From the NCBI RefSeq assembly GCF_039542035.1, contig NZ_BAABHJ010000015.1:15297-79296 (forward strand): 64,000 bases of DNA, read 5' to 3'. Both the position numbers and the translations under genes were made by a program. Position 1 is the stretch's first letter. Every line of letters starts with the position of its first letter. Origin of the DNA: Actinoallomurus liliacearum (GTDB lineage: Bacteria > Actinomycetota > Actinomycetes > Streptosporangiales > Streptosporangiaceae). Of this stretch, positions 59,263 to 64,000 are shown one piece after another. A model generated the notes under the pieces. It was not told the origin of the DNA, did not search any database, and saw nothing but the letters and a program-made list of their open reading frames with translations.

Positions 59263-60770
59263 AGGTGAGCGTGGTCGTGCCGGTGTACAACACCGGCGAG
59301 GACCTCTCCCGGTGCGTCGAGTCCGTCCTCGGCCAGACGCTCGACGACTATGAGGTGATCTTCGCCGACGACGGCTCGGACGACGGCACCGAGAAGCGCC
59401 TCGACGGGCTGGCCGCCGAGCACGACCGCGTCCGGGTCATCCATCTCCCGCCCAGCGGCGGGCCCGGCGGCCCGCGCAACGCCGGCATCGACGCGGCCTG
59501 CGGCGACTACGTCTACTTCCTCGATGACGACGACTGGCTCGGCCCCGAGGCGCTCGAGCGCATGCACGCCATGGCGGTCCGCAACGACGCCGACATCGTG
59601 ATCGGCAAGATGGTCGGCCACGGCCGCGCGGTGCCCCGCGCGATGTTCCGGCAGTCCCGGGACCGCGCCGACGTGCTCAAGGACGCGTTGTACGGCATCC
59701 TCACGCCGCACAAGCTGTTCCGCCGGTCGTTCCTCGACGCGCACCGGATCCGGTTCCCGGAGGGACCGGTACGGCTGGAGGACCACCGGTTCGTCCTCAA
59801 GGCCTACTTCCGGGCCGGCGTCATCTCGGTGCTCGCCGACTATCCGTGCTGTCACTGGGTGCGGCGCCCCGGCAGCTACTCCCGCAGCCGGCCGGACCCC
59901 GCGCACTACTACGGCGCGCTGCGCGAGGTCCTCGACATCGTCGACGAGCACGTCGCTCCCGGTCCCGACCGGGAGCGGTACTACGCCCACTGGTACCGCG
60001 GGAAGATCCTCAAACGGCTCGGGGAGAAGAGCTTCCTGGAGGCCCCGCCGGACTACCGCCGCGCCGTCTACGACGAGGCCCGGCGGCTGGTCGTCGAGCG
60101 GTTCGGCGAGAGCATCGACCGGTCGCTGCCGCTCCGGATGCGCGTCCGCGCCGCCCTCCTGCGCGCCGACGCGTACGACGACCTGTTCGGCCTGGTCGAG
60201 GCCGAACGCGGCGTCACCCTCGCCACCACCGTGGACGACCTGCGGTGGGACGAGGACCGGCTCGTCGTGCGCTTCACCGCCCGTCTCGTCCACGCCGACG
60301 GCACGCCGTTCGCCGTACGCGACGGCCGGTGGCGGCCGCCCGTGCCGCTGCCGGTCCCCGCCGACGTGCTCGACGCCGCCGGCGAGGGGCGCCGTCTCGA
60401 CCTCTACATCCGGCACCGGAAGGATTCGGCGGACCATCTCCTGCCGGTGACGGTCGAGTCGTCGGACGCGTTCGCGATGTCCGGCATGGCCGTGGTCGAT
60501 CCCGCCGCCGACCCGGTGCTCACGCCCGGCGTCTGGGACTTCGTCGCGCGGTTCGACACCGGCGGGTGGACCGTCGCGCGTCGCCTGGAGGGCGGCGAGC
60601 GGATCGCCCACCGGGGGCGCCTGGCGCCGTACCGCACCGAGAACGGCAGGCTGAGCGTCCGCGTCCTCGCATCCGAGGCCGAGCGCGACGGTTCGCGGGG
60701 CCCGCTGCTGCGGCGCGCGATCAAGAAAATCCCCGGCGCCCGTCAGGCCGTACGCCGCCTGCGCGCCTGA
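59259..60770 (+). CDS. Family 2 glycosyltransferase with C-terminal beta-rich domains
   Basis: GTG 59259 overlaps the NUDIX stop (GTGA); 503 residues. The GT-A domain has VKVSVVVPVYNTGEDLSRCVESVLGQTLDDYEVIFADDGSDDGT, GGPGGPRNAGIDAACGDYVYFLDDDDWLGPEALERM (DxD), and RLEDHRFVLKAYFRAGVISVL as acceptor region. Residues about 340-500 form two beta-rich segments (VDDLRWDEDRLVVRFTARLVHADGTPF; VLTPGVWDFVARFDTGGWTVARRLEGG) resembling the C-terminal domains of TarS/TarP-type polymer glycosyltransferases. It may decorate a wall polymer. Confidence 0.88.
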   Translation: MKVSVVVPVYNTGEDLSRCVESVLGQTLDDYEVIFADDGSDDGTEKRLDGLAAEHDRVRVIHLPPSGGPGGPRNAGIDAACGDYVYFLDDDDWLGPEALERMHAMAVRNDADIVIGKMVGHGRAVPRAMFRQSRDRADVLKDALYGILTPHKLFRRSFLDAHRIRFPEGPVRLEDHRFVLKAYFRAGVISVLADYPCCHWVRRPGSYSRSRPDPAHYYGALREVLDIVDEHVAPGPDRERYYAHWYRGKILKRLGEKSFLEAPPDYRRAVYDEARRLVVERFGESIDRSLPLRMRVRAALLRADAYDDLFGLVEAERGVTLATTVDDLRWDEDRLVVRFTARLVHADGTPFAVRDGRWRPPVPLPVPADVLDAAGEGRRLDLYIRHRKDSADHLLPVTVESSDAFAMSGMAVVDPAADPVLTPGVWDFVARFDTGGWTVARRLEGGERIAHRGRLAPYRTENGRLSVRVLASEAERDGSRGPLLRRAIKKIPGARQAVRRLRA

Positions 60771-60832
60771 TCTGGAGTGATTCCGCCGCTCGGCGGGCAC
60801 GGCCCCCCGCCCTGTTGTAGGGTCTCGTGATC

Positions 60833-61279
60833 ATGACGAGATCGGTGCGAGCGTTCGCAGCGGCCGGGGCGATGGCCGCCCTGCTGCTGAGCGGGGCGTG
60901 TTCAGACGGCAAGCCCAAGGCCGCCGCGGCGGACTCCGGGAAGGTCGTCACGACCCAGGTCGTCCTGCTGAAGAAGTACGACGCCGGCTCGGGCGCCCTG
61001 GAGTACCAGGGCACCCAGAAGGTGCAGGAACCCGACGAGGCGATCGAGCCGACCGGGCCCGTGCGGACCGCCACCGTCGCGAAGGACGCCACCGTGCTCA
61101 GCGCGGTCAACATCTGCTCCGGCGACGACGCGACCGTCGACGAGAAGACCGGCGTCGGCGTCAAGCCCTGCACGCTGCAGCAGCTCGAAGCCGCCATCAA
61201 GGACGGCGCGCAGGTCGACGCCTACCTGACGATGAAGGGCAGCACCGTCACCAAGGTCGCCGAGGTCTACCACCCGTAG
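60833..61279 (+). CDS. Small exported lipoprotein of unknown function
   Basis: From ATG 60833 the 148 residues start TRSVRAFAAAGAMAALLLSGACSDGKPKAA with a lipobox (LSGAC). The mature part is Thr/Val/Asp-rich with two cysteines (NICSGDD, VKPCTLQQL) that could form a disulfide. No family recognised. Its position after the glycosyltransferase suggests an envelope role, but the 62-bp gap leaves cotranscription open. Confidence 0.7.
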   Translation: MTRSVRAFAAAGAMAALLLSGACSDGKPKAAAADSGKVVTTQVVLLKKYDAGSGALEYQGTQKVQEPDEAIEPTGPVRTATVAKDATVLSAVNICSGDDATVDEKTGVGVKPCTLQQLEAAIKDGAQVDAYLTMKGSTVTKVAEVYHP

Positions 61280-61365
61280 GGCCTGTCTCGAAGCCCCGCC
61301 GTCCTACCGCACGGACGGGAACTTCGAGATGATCCCCAGCCCGGCGGCCGCCACGGCATGTGCCC

Positions 61366-61389
61366 GCGCCGGCCGCCGATGGCCGGCGC
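61366..61389 (-). terminator. Terminator of the MurA gene
   Basis: GCGCCGGCC and GGCCGGCGC (61366-61374 and 61381-61389) pair perfectly around a 6-nt loop, directly next to the murA stop codon. Confidence 0.6.
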
Positions 61390-62697
61390 TCAGACGGCGA
61401 CGGTCTCCAGCTTGAGGCCCAGGGACGCGAACTGCTCCGCCGGCCGGTGGTAGCCCCGCTCGATGTGGTGCACACCGCGCAGGGTGGACGTGCCGTCGGC
61501 CACGGACGCCGCCAGGACGGCCGAGAACCCGGCGCGCACGTCGGGCATGGTCACGTCGGCGCCGGTCAGCTTGGACACCCCGCGGACGACCGCCGAGTGC
61601 ACCGAGTTGCTGTCGTGGAACCGGCACGCGGGACCGCCGAGGCAGGCGTTGAAGACCTCGATCTCGCAGCCCATCTTCTTCAGCGCGGGCACGTACACCA
61701 GGCGGTTCTCGAACACCGTCTCGTGCAGTACGGACATTCCCTCGGCCTGGGTGAACAGCACCATGAGGGGCTGCTGCCAGTCGGTCATGTAGCCCGGGTG
61801 CGTGTCGGTGTGCACGGCGGCCGGGCGCAGCCCGTCCGGCGCGGACGCGGTGATCCACTCGTCGGTGATCTCGAAGCGGGCGCCCATCCGGGCCAGCGTG
61901 GTGATCGCGGTGACGAGGCGGTCCTGCGCGCAGCCGTGCACGCGGACCTCGCCGCGGGTGATGAGCCCCGCGACGAGATAGGAGAACGCCTCCAGACGGT
62001 CCCCGGCGAGCCGCGTCGACGCGCCCTTCAGCCGGTCGACGCCCTCGATGACGATTCGGCGGTCGGGGCTCAGCTCGATGTGCGCGCCCATGCGCTGCAG
62101 GAACAGCGCCAGCTCGACGACCTCGGGCTCCATCGCGGCGCCGCGCAGCACCGTCTTGCCCTCGGCCAGCACCGCGGTCATCAGCACGGTCTCGGTGGCG
62201 CCGACGCTGGGGTACGGCAGGTCGATCCGCGCGCCGTACAGGCGGCTCGCGCGGGCGGCGATGCCGGTGTCGCCCACCTCCACCTCCGCGCCCATCGCGC
62301 GAAGGGCGTCGACGTGGAAGTCGACGGGCCGGCGGCCGATCGGGTCTCCGCCGACCAGGGGCACGAACGCCTCCCCGGTGAGGTGGAGCAGTGGGCCGAC
62401 CATGAGGATGGGAATGCGGTTGAGCCCGGTGAACGCCCTGGGCACGCGCGGCTCGGTCACCGCTCCGGGCGAGACCGTGATGTCGGGGCCGGTGCGTTCG
62501 ACGGTGTGTCCGAGGGCCTCCAGCATCGCGCCGGTGATCTCCACGTCGCCCACCTCGGGAGCGTTGCGGATCGTGCTCTCGCCCTCGCCGAGCATCGCCG
62601 CGACCATGTGCTTGGTGACGGCGTTCTTCGAACCGCGCACGTGGATGTCGCCGCGCAGCGGTCCGGAGGGTTCTACCTTCCATGCCTCTTCAGCCAC
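61390..62697 (-). CDS. murA: UDP-N-acetylglucosamine 1-carboxyvinyltransferase-like enzyme, Asp-type
   Basis: GTG 62697 (VAEEAWKVEPSGPLRGDIHVRGSKNAVTKH) gives 435 residues, the normal length. KN of the UDP-GlcNAc site is in GSKNAVTK. The catalytic loop reads FVPLVGGDPIGRRPVDFH, with Asp118 where E. coli MurA has Cys115; RAGFSAVLAAS and HIERGYHRP complete the family motifs. HPGYMTDWQQPLMVLFTQAEG is the variant pattern of actinobacterial MurA. Reaction: enolpyruvyl transfer from PEP to UDP-GlcNAc, first committed step of peptidoglycan synthesis. Asp at this position is associated with fosfomycin insensitivity in mycobacteria and chlamydia. Confidence 0.9.
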   Translation of the reverse strand: MAEEAWKVEPSGPLRGDIHVRGSKNAVTKHMVAAMLGEGESTIRNAPEVGDVEITGAMLEALGHTVERTGPDITVSPGAVTEPRVPRAFTGLNRIPILMVGPLLHLTGEAFVPLVGGDPIGRRPVDFHVDALRAMGAEVEVGDTGIAARASRLYGARIDLPYPSVGATETVLMTAVLAEGKTVLRGAAMEPEVVELALFLQRMGAHIELSPDRRIVIEGVDRLKGASTRLAGDRLEAFSYLVAGLITRGEVRVHGCAQDRLVTAITTLARMGARFEITDEWITASAPDGLRPAAVHTDTHPGYMTDWQQPLMVLFTQAEGMSVLHETVFENRLVYVPALKKMGCEIEVFNACLGGPACRFHDSNSVHSAVVRGVSKLTGADVTMPDVRAGFSAVLAASVADGTSTLRGVHHIERGYHRPAEQFASLGLKLETVAV

Positions 62698-62835
62698 GGC
62701 GACCACTGTACGGTGCGACCGCGTCGCATCCGTGCCGCCCACCCGCCGGGGCCGCGCCGTGTCGCCACTAAGATGCGCGCGCCGGCAGGCGCCCGTCGCC
62801 TGCGACGAGGCGAGCGATAACCGCGGTCTGGTTCG

Positions 62836-63813
62836 ATGAACGCCATGGACATGAGCGTCGTTATCGGAGATTGGCCCGACCGTCCGCCGGAGGAGGCCCT
62901 GCACACGGCGGCGATCGCCGACCGGCTGCGGTTCGGGGAACTCTGGATCGGTGAGACCGACACGTGGGATGCGTTCGCCCTGGCGTCCGCGATCGGCCTG
63001 GCCACCGACCAGATCGAGATGACGGTCGGCCCGTTGCCCGTGACCGTCCGCGACCCGATGATGATCGCGATGGGGGCCGCGTCGGTCGCCGCCCTCACGC
63101 GCAGGCGGATCGGGGTCGCGCTCGGCACGTCGAGCCCGCGGGTGGTAGAGCGGTGGCACGGCCGGTCGGGGGAGCGCCCGGCGACCGCCCTCGAGGAGAG
63201 CGCGCGGGCCGTTCGGGCGCTGCTGACCGGCGAGCGGGTCGACCTGGACGGCGAGGTCGTGCGGACGCACGGCTTCCGGCTCAGGCTGGCGCCGCCCGGC
63301 GGGCCGCTCAGTGTGGCGGCCTTCGGTGACCGGGCGGTACGGACGGCGGCCGAGCACGCGGACCGGATGCTGATCGACATGGTGTCGCCGGGGGTCGCCG
63401 CCGACCTGCGGGCGACACTGGACGCGGCGGCGGGCAAGGCCGGGCGCCGCGCGCCCCGGCTGGTCGCGTGGCTGCCCGCGGCCGTCGATCCGACGCCGGA
63501 GTCGTACGCGCAGTTGATGTGGAGCATCGTCCCGTACCTCGGGCTGCCCGGGTACGCCGAGGCGTTCACCGACGTCGGCCTGGGCGACGCGGTGGCCATG
63601 GCACGGGACGGAGCCCAGCCGAAGGAACTGCTGACCGCTCTGCCCTTCGACGTCGCGGGCCGGGTCGGACTGGTGGGCACCGCGGACGAGGTGCGGGCGC
63701 GCCTGCGGGAGTACGCCGACGCCGGGGTGGACGAGGTCGCGGTGGTCCCGGCGACGGGCGGCGATCCCGGGGGCGAGCGCACGCTCACCGCGATCCGGCG
63801 CCTCACCCGGTAG
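62836..63813 (+). CDS. LLM-class F420-dependent oxidoreductase-like protein
   Basis: The 325 residues form a luciferase-like TIM barrel: FGELWIGETDTWDAFALASAIGLATDQIEMTVGPLPVTVRDPMMIAMGAASVAALTRRRIGVALGTSSPRVVERWHG, LRLAPPGGPLSVAAFGDRAVRTAAEHADRML, GLVGTADEVRARLREYADAGVDEVAVVPATGGD. The SxxPxxVxxWHG segment and the C-terminal GTADEVRARL pattern are typical of actinobacterial F420-dependent LLM enzymes related to mer. Substrate unknown. ATGs at 62836, 62845 and 62851 compete as starts. It is divergent from murA. Confidence 0.85.
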   Translation: MNAMDMSVVIGDWPDRPPEEALHTAAIADRLRFGELWIGETDTWDAFALASAIGLATDQIEMTVGPLPVTVRDPMMIAMGAASVAALTRRRIGVALGTSSPRVVERWHGRSGERPATALEESARAVRALLTGERVDLDGEVVRTHGFRLRLAPPGGPLSVAAFGDRAVRTAAEHADRMLIDMVSPGVAADLRATLDAAAGKAGRRAPRLVAWLPAAVDPTPESYAQLMWSIVPYLGLPGYAEAFTDVGLGDAVAMARDGAQPKELLTALPFDVAGRVGLVGTADEVRARLREYADAGVDEVAVVPATGGDPGGERTLTAIRRLTR

Positions 63814-63867
63814 CCGGACACGTTTCACCGGGGCGTCACCCGGCGCGGTGGCCGGGCCGCTGGGCGG

Positions 63868-64000
63868 CACGCGCGTCGCCGGACGACCGGCCGGTGCGGC
63901 CGTGCGGCCCGGCGGCGACCGGCACACGCGCCGCCGGACCATCGGCCGGTGCGGCGGTGCGGCGGTGCGGCGGTGCGGCGGTGCGGCGGTGCGGCGGTGC
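63868..64000. repeat. GC-rich direct repeats ending in an octanucleotide array (continues beyond window)
   Basis: From 63948 to the window end GGTGCGGC is repeated perfectly about 6.6 times. Just before it, a 40-bp unit at 63868 recurs at 63923 with about 35 matches. No reading frame with family features runs through it. Being 8 bp, the array would shift frame on expansion if coding. Confidence 0.75.

Noticed and set aside
61390..63942. 850-codon frame extending upstream of murA
   Set aside because: The extension beyond GTG 62697 is antisense to the LLM oxidoreductase and low-complexity; MurA homologues begin at about VAEEAWKVEPSGPLRGD.
63948..64000. CRISPR array
   Set aside because: The 8-bp units are contiguous with no spacers, and no cas genes are present.

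Overview
The window is about 73% GC by eye, with GTG/ATG starts, frequent GTGA/ATGA gene overlaps, secreted lipoproteins, ECF sigma/anti-sigma pairs, DUF397/DUF5753 remnants, an F420-type oxidoreductase, GuaB1, FolP2 and an Asp-type MurA. This is chromosomal DNA of a filamentous actinobacterium; Streptosporangiales (an Actinomadura-like genus) is a guess. No rRNA, tRNA, CRISPR array, phage or insertion sequence was recognised.

Layout. 1-5.5 kb: a truncated sugar dehydrogenase with discoidin/FN3 modules, a GH18 chitinase divergent from a FadR-type regulator around an 18-bp-arm palindrome, and an ECF sigma/anti-sigma pair. 5.5-15.4 kb: a same-strand block read leftward of P450, class I terpene-synthase-like protein, class II diterpene cyclase and the four conservon genes cvnA-D, with a divergent GGPP-type prenyl synthase next to it. 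I read this as a diterpenoid locus: GGPP from the prenyl synthase, protonation-initiated cyclisation by the class II enzyme, further processing by the class I-like protein and P450, and the conservon as a membrane/GTPase signalling module. 15.5-31.3 kb: two methyltransferases, a secreted hydrolase, glycerate kinase, a DUF574 protein, a TetR-controlled SnoaL pair, a decayed DUF5753/DUF397 pair, a penicillin-binding-type hydrolase, an oxidoreductase/WYL regulator pair and a Vps62-like membrane protein. 31.4-41.2 kb: a stand-alone ClpX paralogue, thyA-folA, an acyl-CoA synthetase, an amino-acid ABC transporter behind a cysteine-containing leader peptide, an enolase-superfamily protein without its lysines, and guaB1. 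41.2-54.5 kb: regulators, lipase, MFS pump, gmd, folP2, CGNR protein, Na+/H+ antiporter, thioesterase, sedolisin. 54.7-64 kb: M1 peptidase, L,D-transpeptidase, NUDIX-GT2 pair, MurA, an LLM-class oxidoreductase and an octanucleotide repeat running off the end.

The least expected structure is a roughly 70-bp cassette present three times (4624-4691, 4692-4760 and 12257-12328). It carries its own start codon, encodes a 23-residue peptide beginning (M/V)TERSEG, ends with a strong Shine-Dalgarno sequence, and sits exactly between the stop of one operon gene and the start of the next, flanked by a repeated RTGAC. It resembles a miniature mobile element that inserts at translation-initiation sites while preserving coupling.
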